From the NCBI GenBank assembly GCA_023436395.1, contig JAEZJJ010000020.1, positions 1 through 29,904 on the forward strand: a stretch of 29,904 bases of DNA, read 5' to 3'. Every line of letters starts with the position of its first letter. The first letter of the stretch is position 1. Shown piece by piece: positions 1-6,652 of the stretch. A program made the position numbers and the translations under genes. The notes under the pieces are model-generated. The model ran no database searches. It was given only the letters and a program-made list of their open reading frames with translations, and had not been told where the DNA came from. The DNA is from Bacillota bacterium. Its GTDB lineage: Bacteria; Bacillota; Clostridia; Lachnospirales; Cellulosilyticaceae.

Positions 1-73
1 TAGGAAACATACATGAAATCAGCTTTCACAAGCTATAATGAAAATCTGGTATCTAAATGGTAATACTTCTAAT

Positions 74-210
74 AGCAGGCATAGCTCGTCGCACTTTCTG
101 ACAATAAGATTTCGTGTAGGAAACTGAGAAATAACAACTGTTAAGAACAAGGTATTGTGTATAAAACACGAGTAGGAAATTTTTAAATCATCAGTTGTTA
201 TAAGCCTGTT
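74..210 (+). ncRNA. Candidate IS110 guide (bridge/seek) RNA region upstream of transposase
   Basis: Nested inverted repeats lie immediately upstream of the transposase ribosome site. AGCAGGC at 74-80 pairs with GCCTGTT at 204-210 (one G-U), ATAACAACTG at 131-140 pairs perfectly with CAGTTGTTAT at 192-201, and a small GTGT/ACAC hairpin (157-160/166-169) lies inside. A TATAAT is at 34-39. IS110-group elements are known to encode a structured guide RNA in this position, with internal loops that pair to donor and target DNA. Position and folding fit; expression and loop function are inferred. Confidence 0.4.
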
Positions 211-234
211 AAATACCTTAAAAGGAGAATTACG

Positions 235-1197
235 ATGGATGCAATTATTGAAAGATGTGCAGGATTAGATGTACACAGAGATATAGTTATGGTATGTGTC
301 CTAGTTGGTGAATTAGAAAAGGCACCTAAAAAAGAAATAAAGGAATTTACAACTACTACAAAAGGCTTAATGGAGTTATTAGATTATTTAACAGAGATGA
401 AATGTACACACGTTGCAATGGAGAGCACAGGAGTGTATTGGAAACCAGTATGGAGTATTCTAGAAGAAGGAGATATGGACTTATTAGTTGCAAATGCTAA
501 AAAGATAAAAAATGTACCTGGAAGAAAAACAGATGTAAAAGATGCAGAGTGGATTGCTAAGTTATTAAGAAGTGGATTGATTGAGAAAAGTTTTGTGCCA
601 GAAGAAGAAATTAGAGACTTAAGGGACTTAACAAGATTAAGAAAAAGTTTACAAGGGGAATTAAATAGAGAGATTAATAGAGTACACAAGGTGCTACAAG
701 ATGCAAACATAAAGGTTTCTACAGTATTATCAGATATAGTTGGAGAGACAGGAAGGCAAATATTAAATCAAATCATAACAGAAAGGGCAATAACAAAAGA
801 GTTTGTAGAGAGGCTTTATAGTGGAAGAGGAAAAGGAAGATTAAAAGCGACTGTAGAAGAAATGTATGAAGCATTAAATGGAAAAATAAGAAAGCACCAT
901 AGACAGATGTTAAAAATAAATATGCAACATATTAACTTCATAGAAGAGCAGTTGTTAGAAGTAGAAAAAATGATAGATGAAATACTACAAGATAAGCAAG
1001 AAGAAGTAGAGATTTTAGATAGTATACCAGGTATTGATAAAAGAGGGGCTAGTGTAATTATTGCAGAAATAGGAACAGATATGAAACAGTTTCCGAGTAG
1101 TAGTGCAATAAGTTCTTGGGCAGGAATCTCCCCCGGGAATAATGAAAGTGCAGGTAAAAAAAAAGAAGTCACATATTGCATGGAGATAAATGGTTAG
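235..1197 (+). CDS. IS110-family transposase, N-terminal and central part (frame 1)
   Basis: This is a DEDD-type recombinase of the IS110 family. It has an N-terminal RuvC-like DEDD domain with acidic residues visible at D12 (LDVHRD), E63 (AMESTGVY), D100 and D103 (KTDVKDAEW). A coiled middle follows, then the start of the Transposase_20 domain (LDSIPGIDKRGASVI, about 271-285). The probable catalytic serine is S305 in NNESAGK. The frame ends with an unrelated tail (EVTYCMEING) because the conserved C-terminus continues in the -1 frame after a run of nine A at 1156-1164. The ATG at 235 follows AAAAGGAG at a good distance. The joined product would be about 410 residues, normal for the family. 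The break may be programmed slippage, a true mutation or a homopolymer error. Confidence 0.85.
   Translation: MDAIIERCAGLDVHRDIVMVCVLVGELEKAPKKEIKEFTTTTKGLMELLDYLTEMKCTHVAMESTGVYWKPVWSILEEGDMDLLVANAKKIKNVPGRKTDVKDAEWIAKLLRSGLIEKSFVPEEEIRDLRDLTRLRKSLQGELNREINRVHKVLQDANIKVSTVLSDIVGETGRQILNQIITERAITKEFVERLYSGRGKGRLKATVEEMYEALNGKIRKHHRQMLKINMQHINFIEEQLLEVEKMIDEILQDKQEEVEILDSIPGIDKRGASVIIAEIGTDMKQFPSSSAISSWAGISPGNNESAGKKKEVTYCMEING
1156..1164 (+). other. A9 slippery run joining the two transposase frames
   Basis: Nine consecutive A lie exactly where the conserved protein leaves frame 1 and resumes in the -1 frame. The in-frame codons are AAA AAA AAA GAA, so the A_AAA_AAA heptamer is in phase for tandem -1 slippage. 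RNA polymerase slippage on A9 would give the same result. Programmed shifts of this kind are well known in IS1/IS3-type elements but are not standard for IS110, so inactivation or a sequencing error remains possible. Confidence 0.5.
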
Positions 1198-1469
1198 TAA
1201 GTGTATTGTGCGAGTGTGCATGGGCTGCAAGTTTAAGAAAAGATAGTAGAATGAGTAAAAAATACTGGTCAATGGTAAGTAGAATGGGAAAAAAGAAAGC
1301 ACTTTTGGCATTAGCTCATACATTATTAAAAGTGTGTTATAAACTATTAAGTACGAGAGAAATGTATAAAGAACAAGAAGATGAATATTTAGCAAAAAAA
1401 GATTATGAAAGAGAAAAACGATTAATAAGGCAACTCCAAGCCAAAGGATATGTAGTAGAGAGAGCTTAG
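1164..1469 (+). CDS. IS110-family transposase, C-terminal part (-1 frame)
   Basis: This segment continues the Transposase_20 domain in the -1 frame relative to the upstream part. Reading from the A9 run gives KKKRSHILHGDKWL and then CAWAASLRKDS, the usual IS110 C-terminal pattern of a basic stretch followed by a helix with an AAxxA-like core. There is no credible ribosome site or own start near 1176, where the frame opens with a TTG codon, so independent translation is unlikely. It makes sense only as the end of the protein begun at 235. The tail is basic and helical (YEREKRLIRQLQAKGY). Confidence 0.7.
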   Translation, partial: RSHILHGDKWLVSVLCECAWAASLRKDSRMSKKYWSMVSRMGKKKALLALAHTLLKVCYKLLSTREMYKEQEDEYLAKKDYEREKRLIRQLQAKGYVVERA

Positions 1470-1474
1470 TAGAA

Positions 1475-1700
1475 GGTAAAAAACAGACCTTCTAGCGAAG
1501 GTCTATTTACCATGCTTAACTATAGGCATTGGAACCTTTAGATTTTCGTAGGAAAGTGCGTTCTTTACTTTCCTAGACTATGGGGAGTACAGAGGGGAAT
1601 CCCCTGTGTCGTATTAAGGAGGGTGCTCGCTGACCGATCTTTGTCAGTGCCGAAGGGAACCTAGAGTTCCCTAGCGGAAGAGATGTGGACGCTAGTCCAC
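1475..1700 (+). other. Structured non-coding segment after the transposase
   Basis: This gene-free stretch is packed with hairpins. GGTAAA...AGACCTT pairs with AAGGTCT...TTTACC (1475-1511). TAGGAAAGT 1549-1557 pairs with ACTTTCCTA 1567-1575, AGGGG 1593-1597 with CCCCT 1601-1605, CTGAC 1630-1634 with GTCAG 1643-1647, AGGGAAC 1654-1660 with GTTCCCT 1666-1672, and GTGGAC 1685-1690 with GTCCAC 1695-1700. It is more GC-rich than its surroundings. It could be the right end of the IS, a second IS-linked RNA as in IS1111-type elements, or an unrelated structured RNA. I do not recognise a known RNA family. Confidence 0.45.
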
Positions 1701-1800
1701 TTTCTTGTATTAGCATATTCTTAAGGAATTGTAAGGATTATAGTGGGGGTGTTGTAATAATGCTTTTATATAATTGTTTTTAAAGGAGGTTAATCTCAGT

Positions 1801-1806
1801 TATAAT
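1801..1806 (+). promoter_or_regulatory. Probable -10 element for the two-component operon
   Basis: A perfect TATAAT lies 34 bases before the response regulator start. No good -35 is present at the right distance (TTTTAA at 18 bases is the best), so the promoter may be weak or activator-dependent. The 1701-1840 spacer also holds an orphan AAAGGAGGT at 1782-1790 with no start codon after it. Confidence 0.4.
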
Positions 1807-1840
1807 AGACTTAAGAATAAAAAGAAGGTGGAAAAGGCGT

Positions 1841-2539
1841 ATGATGTATACCGTACTAGTATGTGATGATGATAAGCTTATTGTGAATTCTATAGCAATT
1901 CATTTGCAAAAAGAAGGTTATCGTATTTTAAAAGCCTATAATGGTATAGAAGCATTAGAAATCATAGAAAAACAAGAAGTACATCTTATCCTAATGGATA
2001 TTATGATGCCCCAACTAGATGGTTTATCGACCATACTTAGAATAAGGCAAGAAAAGAATATACCTATTATTATTTTATCAGCTAAAAGTGAGGATACAGA
2101 TAAAATAGCAGGGCTTAATTTGGGGGCTGATGATTATATGACTAAACCTTTTAATACTTTTGAGCTTTTAGCAAGGGTAAAGTCACAGCTTAGACGTTAT
2201 ACGAAGTTAGGTGCCATGCAGCAAGCACCTCAGCTGTTGATGAGTGGTGGTTTATGCATGGATACAGTAGCTAATACAGTTTATGTAGATGGAGAATTGG
2301 TGAGGCTTACCCCTACAGAATATAAAATTTTACAATACCTCATGGTTAATATGGGACAGGTCTTATCTATGCATCAGATTTATGAAAATGTATGGCATGA
2401 TACACCTTTTGCACCAGAGAATACGGTAGCAGTTCATATTCGTAGATTAAGGGAAAAAATTGAGATTAATCCTAAAGAACCTAAATATATAAAGGTGGTG
2501 TGGGGTAGTGGATACCTGGTGGAAAAAATTAATTTATAG
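1841..2539 (+). CDS. OmpR/PhoB-type response regulator
   Basis: This is a DNA-binding response regulator of a two-component system. The receiver domain (about 3-118) shows the acidic pocket VCDDD, the phospho-acceptor D53 in LILMDIMMP, and the conserved lysine in GADDYMTKPF. The C-terminal winged helix (about 133-228) has TPTEYKILQYL and NTVAVHIRRLREKI, typical of the OmpR/PhoB class. At 232 residues it is full length. The ATG at 1841 is preceded by AAGGTGG at nine bases; a second ATG follows directly and is equally possible. The gene overlaps the kinase gene by 32 bases, so the two are translated together. Target genes are not evident, since no transporter or efflux gene follows. Confidence 0.93.
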   Translation: MMYTVLVCDDDKLIVNSIAIHLQKEGYRILKAYNGIEALEIIEKQEVHLILMDIMMPQLDGLSTILRIRQEKNIPIIILSAKSEDTDKIAGLNLGADDYMTKPFNTFELLARVKSQLRRYTKLGAMQQAPQLLMSGGLCMDTVANTVYVDGELVRLTPTEYKILQYLMVNMGQVLSMHQIYENVWHDTPFAPENTVAVHIRRLREKIEINPKEPKYIKVVWGSGYLVEKINL

Positions 2540-4667
2540 TAGTTGGTTAAAGGCTGTTGCAGTCTTGGGATTTTCGATAGTAGGTTTTTTAACGCTGGTT
2601 ATTGCTTTAAGTAGTCTTGTAATAACAAATCAAGATAGTATTTATGATACATATGAAACCTTTATTCAAAAGGCAGGATATGTCAGAGACTATATTGTAC
2701 GTTATAGAAGTCCTGAGATTATTGATAATATATGGGCAGAAGATATTCAGAAGTATAAAGATGCCTATGGGGAATTATTAACCGATGAAGAAGCTAGACA
2801 GATGATTATCAAAGACCGTAAGGATTACCAAAGGATTATAGAAAATGAACTTTATAAAAATAGTATCAATGTAGACTTCTATGCTAAAAGTTTAAAAGAT
2901 AATATTGTGATTACTAATATGGATACCTCAGTTGGAGAAGAAAATATACTTAATAATTTAACTAATAGAGAAGTATATTTAATAGGTGATGGTCATTATA
3001 TTAATAATATAAGCATGGAATATGGAGAATATGGCATTCACGGATATGATGTAGACGTATATGAGATATACAATAATAATTCAATAACCCACTATAGTTA
3101 TTATGAAGGTGCGGGTTTTGAGGATGAAGATGAATATGAGGTTTATGTGGCGCTTAAACAACCACTAGAGATAGGAGATGCATTTTATACTTATAAGCAA
3201 AATTTTGTGAATTTGTACAACCTTAAGTGGAGTTTTACTTATAAAATAATGGCTTTTACTGTATTAGTTGGTATTTTGCTAATCATTTATTGGCTTATAG
3301 TAGTAGGAAGAAATAATAGAGAACAAGGTATTCAATTGAATGCGTTTGATAAGATACCTTGGGAGCTTCAATTTGTCATATTAGGTATTGGTACAATACT
3401 ATTTGTGAGGCTTATATACAAAATAGATGATGCTTTTAGGTTAGAAAGTGCCCTTCCTTATATAGGCACAAGAACTGATTCTACAATTTTTGTTATAGTT
3501 GCTATGGTATTTGGTGTAACAAGTTGCTATGTAGGAATGGGCCTTGCTATAGTAAGCAGCTTTATTAAACATATTAAAAACAAAAGTTTATGTAAGTATA
3601 TTGGGATTATAAGAGTGATTAAACTTTTAAAAGACTGCTTGATGACAGAAAGAATGTTAGTGGTTGCTACAGTTGTAATTGCAGCAACTAATGTAGGTGC
3701 ATTTATTATAAGTTTCCTAATAGCATATGCTTTTGAATCCGTAGCAGTATTTGTAATCTTAATCATTATTTGGAGTAGTATTTTAATATTAATACTAGCT
3801 AAAGTCGCTCTTGATTATAGAAGTATTTTACAAGGGACCAAGAATATTGCCCGGGGAAACTTAGAACATAAAATTCAATTAGAAAAGTCTCTCCCAGTTC
3901 TTGTAGACTTAGCAGATACAGTAAATACGATAGGGACAGGTCTTCATAAGGCAGTAGCTCAATCTGTAAAAAGTGAACGTTTAAAAGCTGAACTTATTAC
4001 CAATGTTTCTCATGATTTAAAGACCCCTCTTACTTCTATTATCAGTTATATTGATTTATTAAAAGGTGAAGAGATTAATAATGAAGTGGCAAAAGAGTAT
4101 ATAGGAATATTAGATGAGAGAAGTAGCAGGTTAAAGCAACTCGTTGAAGATTTAGTAGAAGCCTCTAAAGCTATTACAGGTAATGTAGAAGCTAAACTAG
4201 TACCTTTTAGGTTAGATGAACTTGTACTTCAAGCAGTAGGAGAATATACAGATAGACTTGAGGCTCAAGGTTTACAACTTGTTATAACCCAAGTTCAAGT
4301 AGCTGAAGTAATGGGTGATAGTAGGCATGTATGGCGTATAGTAGAAAATTTACTTTCTAATGTCAGTAAATATGCAATGCCGCACACCAGAGCATATATG
4401 GAAGTACTAAACCAAGGAGACTATGGTACTTTTATTATCAAAAACATCTCTAAAGAAGCACTTAATATTGAGCCAGAGGAACTCACAGAGCGCTTTGTAA
4501 GAGGGGATGCCTCTAGAACAACAGAAGGTTCTGGATTAGGTCTTGCTATAGCTCAAAGTCTTATCGATTTACAAGCTGGTCAAATGACCATTAGTATAGA
4601 TGGGGACCTCTTTAAAGTTGAGGTAAAGATACCAACAGTAAAAAATAGAGTTTCCTTAGAAAAATAA
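2508..4667 (+). CDS. Sensor histidine kinase, multi-pass membrane
   Basis: This is the membrane sensor kinase partner of the preceding regulator. It starts at GTG 2508 inside the regulator gene, with AAAGGTGGTG (2491-2500) as a well-spaced ribosome site. TM1 is at about 13-39, followed by a roughly 200-residue outer domain rich in Tyr, Asp and Asn. Five further membrane segments lie at about 247-266, 285-304, 325-352, 384-409 and 411-431, then a HAMP-like linker. The HisKA box is NVSHDLKTPLTS with phospho-His H502, the HATPase N box has N614 (ENLLSN), and the G2 box is GSGLGLA at 674-680. Six membrane spans are more than the usual two, so the ligand may be sensed within the membrane or by the large loop. 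The signal is unknown. A strong terminator follows. Confidence 0.92.
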   Translation: MDTWWKKLIYSSWLKAVAVLGFSIVGFLTLVIALSSLVITNQDSIYDTYETFIQKAGYVRDYIVRYRSPEIIDNIWAEDIQKYKDAYGELLTDEEARQMIIKDRKDYQRIIENELYKNSINVDFYAKSLKDNIVITNMDTSVGEENILNNLTNREVYLIGDGHYINNISMEYGEYGIHGYDVDVYEIYNNNSITHYSYYEGAGFEDEDEYEVYVALKQPLEIGDAFYTYKQNFVNLYNLKWSFTYKIMAFTVLVGILLIIYWLIVVGRNNREQGIQLNAFDKIPWELQFVILGIGTILFVRLIYKIDDAFRLESALPYIGTRTDSTIFVIVAMVFGVTSCYVGMGLAIVSSFIKHIKNKSLCKYIGIIRVIKLLKDCLMTERMLVVATVVIAATNVGAFIISFLIAYAFESVAVFVILIIIWSSILILILAKVALDYRSILQGTKNIARGNLEHKIQLEKSLPVLVDLADTVNTIGTGLHKAVAQSVKSERLKAELITNVSHDLKTPLTSIISYIDLLKGEEINNEVAKEYIGILDERSSRLKQLVEDLVEASKAITGNVEAKLVPFRLDELVLQAVGEYTDRLEAQGLQLVITQVQVAEVMGDSRHVWRIVENLLSNVSKYAMPHTRAYMEVLNQGDYGTFIIKNISKEALNIEPEELTERFVRGDASRTTEGSGLGLAIAQSLIDLQAGQMTISIDGDLFKVEVKIPTVKNRVSLEK

Positions 4668-4726
4668 ATTGAAACAACTTTATTTAATGGGGTAATTTAA
4701 TATGTCCCAATAGGTTAGGCTTTATT

Positions 4727-4760
4727 GCGTAGTGGTTTTTAACCACTACGCTTATTCTTT
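4727..4760 (+). terminator. Rho-independent terminator after the histidine kinase
   Basis: GCGTAGTGGTT (4727-4737) pairs perfectly with AACCACTACGC (4741-4751) around a TTT loop and is followed by TTATTCTTT. It ends the two-component operon. Confidence 0.85.
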
Positions 4761-5028
4761 GTTCAGTGAGAAATTGCAGATAACCTAGATGAACTACCCA
4801 ATAAAATCTACACTATAAGCTAATATATAAAATTAATTTTTTTAATAATACAGACAATAAACTATTAACATCTTATAAAATATGATAATATAAAATAAAA
4901 TATTGTATAATTAAAATAATAGAGTTGTACATAGCAAAATAAGGAATATACATTTATTGATAAACCATGTAATAGTTAGGCATATTAAATATAAACGAAT
5001 AGACGACGGATGAGATAAGGAGGAGTCT
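4761..5028 (+). other. AT-rich spacer before the Nudix gene
   Basis: No gene is seen. A possible Nudix promoter is TTGATA (4957-4962), an 18-base spacer and CATATT (4981-4986). A second TATAAT at 4906-4911 lacks a good -35. The rest is A/T-rich sequence without clear repeats. Confidence 0.3.
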
Positions 5029-5556
5029 ATGATCATTGATGAGATACTGGGTATACAAAAAATTAAGAATAGAAATATTAGAATAACGACAAGGCAAGCC
5101 GTTAGAGCCATTGTCTTAAGAGATAATAAAATTCTTATGGTACACACGAATAAAGGTGATTATAAGTTCCCTGGTGGTGGAATTAAAAGACAGGAGAATC
5201 ATGAAGAAGCATTGAGAAGAGAAGTAATAGAGGAAACAGGATATATTATACAACAATTAGGGAAATGTGCAGGTGTTATCGTCCAAAGAAATCCCAATCA
5301 ATTTGATTCAACAGGTATATTTGAAATGACTTCCTATTACTATTTTTGTGAAGTGAAGAACAATACTACCAAACAGCATCTGGATAAATATGAGGAGGAG
5401 CAAGAATTTGAGCCTAGATGGATTGAACTAGATGAAGTCATTGCCAAAAACGAAGCAATTCTTACACAAAAAGGTACTCAGATTAATCCATGGGTTTATA
5501 GAGAAACCTTAGCCCTTAGAAAGCTTAAGGAATCAGGTATAATACCAGAATATTAG
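5029..5556 (+). CDS. Nudix hydrolase
   Basis: Nudix enzymes hydrolyse nucleoside diphosphates linked to another group, using Mg2+. The complete Nudix box is visible in order: a G, five residues, E, seven residues, then REVIEETGYI (G-X5-E-X7-REVXEEXG) at about 50-72, after the strand VRAIVLRDNKILMVHT. The protein is 175 residues, with a roughly 25-residue N-terminal extension before the fold. The ATG at 5029 follows AAGGAGGA at a normal distance. The substrate cannot be deduced. The gene is a single unit between its own promoter region and a terminator shared with the convergent regulator gene. Confidence 0.88.
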   Translation: MIIDEILGIQKIKNRNIRITTRQAVRAIVLRDNKILMVHTNKGDYKFPGGGIKRQENHEEALRREVIEETGYIIQQLGKCAGVIVQRNPNQFDSTGIFEMTSYYYFCEVKNNTTKQHLDKYEEEQEFEPRWIELDEVIAKNEAILTQKGTQINPWVYRETLALRKLKESGIIPEY

Positions 5557-5568
5557 TAAGATAATATA

Positions 5569-5640
5569 AAAGCATATAAAAAGGAATAGACTGAGCATAT
5601 GATGTACTTGGTCTATTCCTTTTTGTATGCTTTATTTTAT
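5569..5640. terminator. Bidirectional terminator between Nudix and YheO-type regulator genes
   Basis: A long hairpin pairs AAGGAATAGAC (5581-5591) with GTCTATTCCTT (5611-5621). It extends outward through the A/T stretches to AAAGCATA and TATGCTTT, giving a T-rich run on both strands. It separates two convergent genes. Confidence 0.8.
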
Positions 5641-5644
5641 GTAT

Positions 5645-6298
5645 TTATTCATTACTATTATTTTGTCTAGTAATCTCCAGATAATTATAAAGAGTAAATT
5701 TAGAGATATTTAAGAATTCACAAACCCGATCACCAGATTTCGTAATAAGGAAAGCACCTTTACTGTCTAGGAAACGAATAATTTGCATTTTCTCATCTTT
5801 ATTAAGATGATTCATTGGTTTCTCAAACATATTTTCACATTGAATAAGTAAATTATCCATAAGTTGATTAACATCGGCTGTGAAAAGTTCATTGGACGAA
5901 GGCGTAGATGGGGAGTAGTTATTGAAAATTTTAAGGTACTCCTCACATTTTAGTGTATCTGTAATATCTGTATTGATGCAGATTGCCCCAATATTGGTAC
6001 CATGATCATCTTGTATAAACATAGAGGAGCCTCGAATGATTTTACCATTACGCATGTGTACAATTTTATTGTAAATATGTGTATCAGAGGTTGTTTTGTT
6101 AATGACCTCTAAGCCCCAATTGCCACCACAATCCCCTATTTTACGACCTGTAACATGGCCATTACGGATATCTACTATACTATGTTCGTATTCTTTGGTG
6201 TTGTCATGAAGTACAATTTCACAATTTGTACCAAGATGATTTTCTAATAAGTCTAGTATGCCTGTAAACATGTCCATATTATCATAAATGGTTTTCAT
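5645..6298 (-). CDS. YheO/DauR-type transcriptional regulator (PAS-like + HTH)
   Basis: This is a cytoplasmic DNA-binding regulator of the YheO family. The N-terminal YheO-type PAS-like domain (about 3-115) has the family pattern NCEIVLHD, VDIRNGHVTGR and GAICINTDIT. The C-terminal helix-turn-helix (about 175-212) reads FLDSKGAFLITKSGDRVCEFLNI, as in the HTH_22 group. I choose ATG 6298 because AGGAGG ends seven bases upstream; a GTG at 6304 is almost on top of the ribosome site. Known relatives include DauR, which controls D-arginine use. Here the gene is divergent from a KDPG aldolase, so control of the KDG genes is a fair guess but unproven. Confidence 0.85.
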   Translation of the reverse strand: MKTIYDNMDMFTGILDLLENHLGTNCEIVLHDNTKEYEHSIVDIRNGHVTGRKIGDCGGNWGLEVINKTTSDTHIYNKIVHMRNGKIIRGSSMFIQDDHGTNIGAICINTDITDTLKCEEYLKIFNNYSPSTPSSNELFTADVNQLMDNLLIQCENMFEKPMNHLNKDEKMQIIRFLDSKGAFLITKSGDRVCEFLNISKFTLYNYLEITRQNNSNE

Positions 6299-6652
6299 AG
6301 TCACTCCTCCTAATAGTTTTTATATTTATAAGTATACCATAATTAAGAATTAAATAAATAAAAAAGTATATTTTAGGATAAATAATATATGTAAATAGAT
6401 AAAAAATATATTAAGAAAAAAAAGCAACATAAATGCATATTAATACATAAAAAAAAGAATGAATTAATAAAAAATATATATTATTTTTATAAAATTTAAG
6501 ATTAAATTATTAAAAAAAGTAATATAATAACTATACATATGAAAAAAAATAATATATAATTCAATTATAATCTTATGTAATAAAAGCTGATAAGATTTAA
6601 TTAGAATTGTTGTAACTAATAAATATTTAGAATACATAAGGAGGTAAGGATA
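6299..6652 (+). promoter_or_regulatory. Divergent AT-rich control region, YheO-type regulator / eda
   Basis: This roughly 350-base gene-free spacer is extremely AT-rich with several runs of seven or eight A, so the DNA may be bent. Two TATAAT boxes (6555-6560 and 6566-6571) point toward eda. A perfect inverted repeat, AATCTTAT 6569-6576 and ATAAGATT 6590-6597, starts on the second -10 box and could be an operator. The eda ribosome site AAGGAGGT is at 6639-6646. Confidence 0.45.

Larger units (their letters stand above)
1..1700 (+). mobile_element. IS110-family insertion sequence, ends not defined
   Basis: The region contains a two-frame DEDD transposase of the IS110 family, preceded by about 230 bases and followed by about 230 bases of non-coding DNA dense in inverted repeats. 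IS110 elements usually lack terminal inverted repeats and make no clear target duplication, so the borders cannot be read from this sequence. The left end may lie outside the window, and the right end could be anywhere from about 1511 to 1760. The element sits upstream of a two-component operon and is transcribed in the same direction. The family call is firm; the extent is a guess. Confidence 0.6.

Noticed and set aside
384..1395. Long minus-strand open frames across the transposase
   Set aside because: They are antisense shadows of the transposase, with hydrophobic low-quality composition, no ribosome sites and no recognisable domain.
1540..1700. Possible group I intron-like core (AGACTATGG, GCTAGTCC words)
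   Set aside because: The order and pairing of the P, Q, R and S core elements cannot be built from this sequence; it is better left as an unidentified structured segment.
1782..1790. Strong ribosome-site-like AAAGGAGGT before the response regulator
   Set aside because: No start codon lies at a usable distance, and the segment sits upstream of the likely -10 box, so it is probably not translated.
5645..6304. GTG 6304 as start of the YheO-type regulator
   Set aside because: It lies one base from the AGGAGG ribosome site; ATG 6298 has the normal spacing and begins the conserved region.
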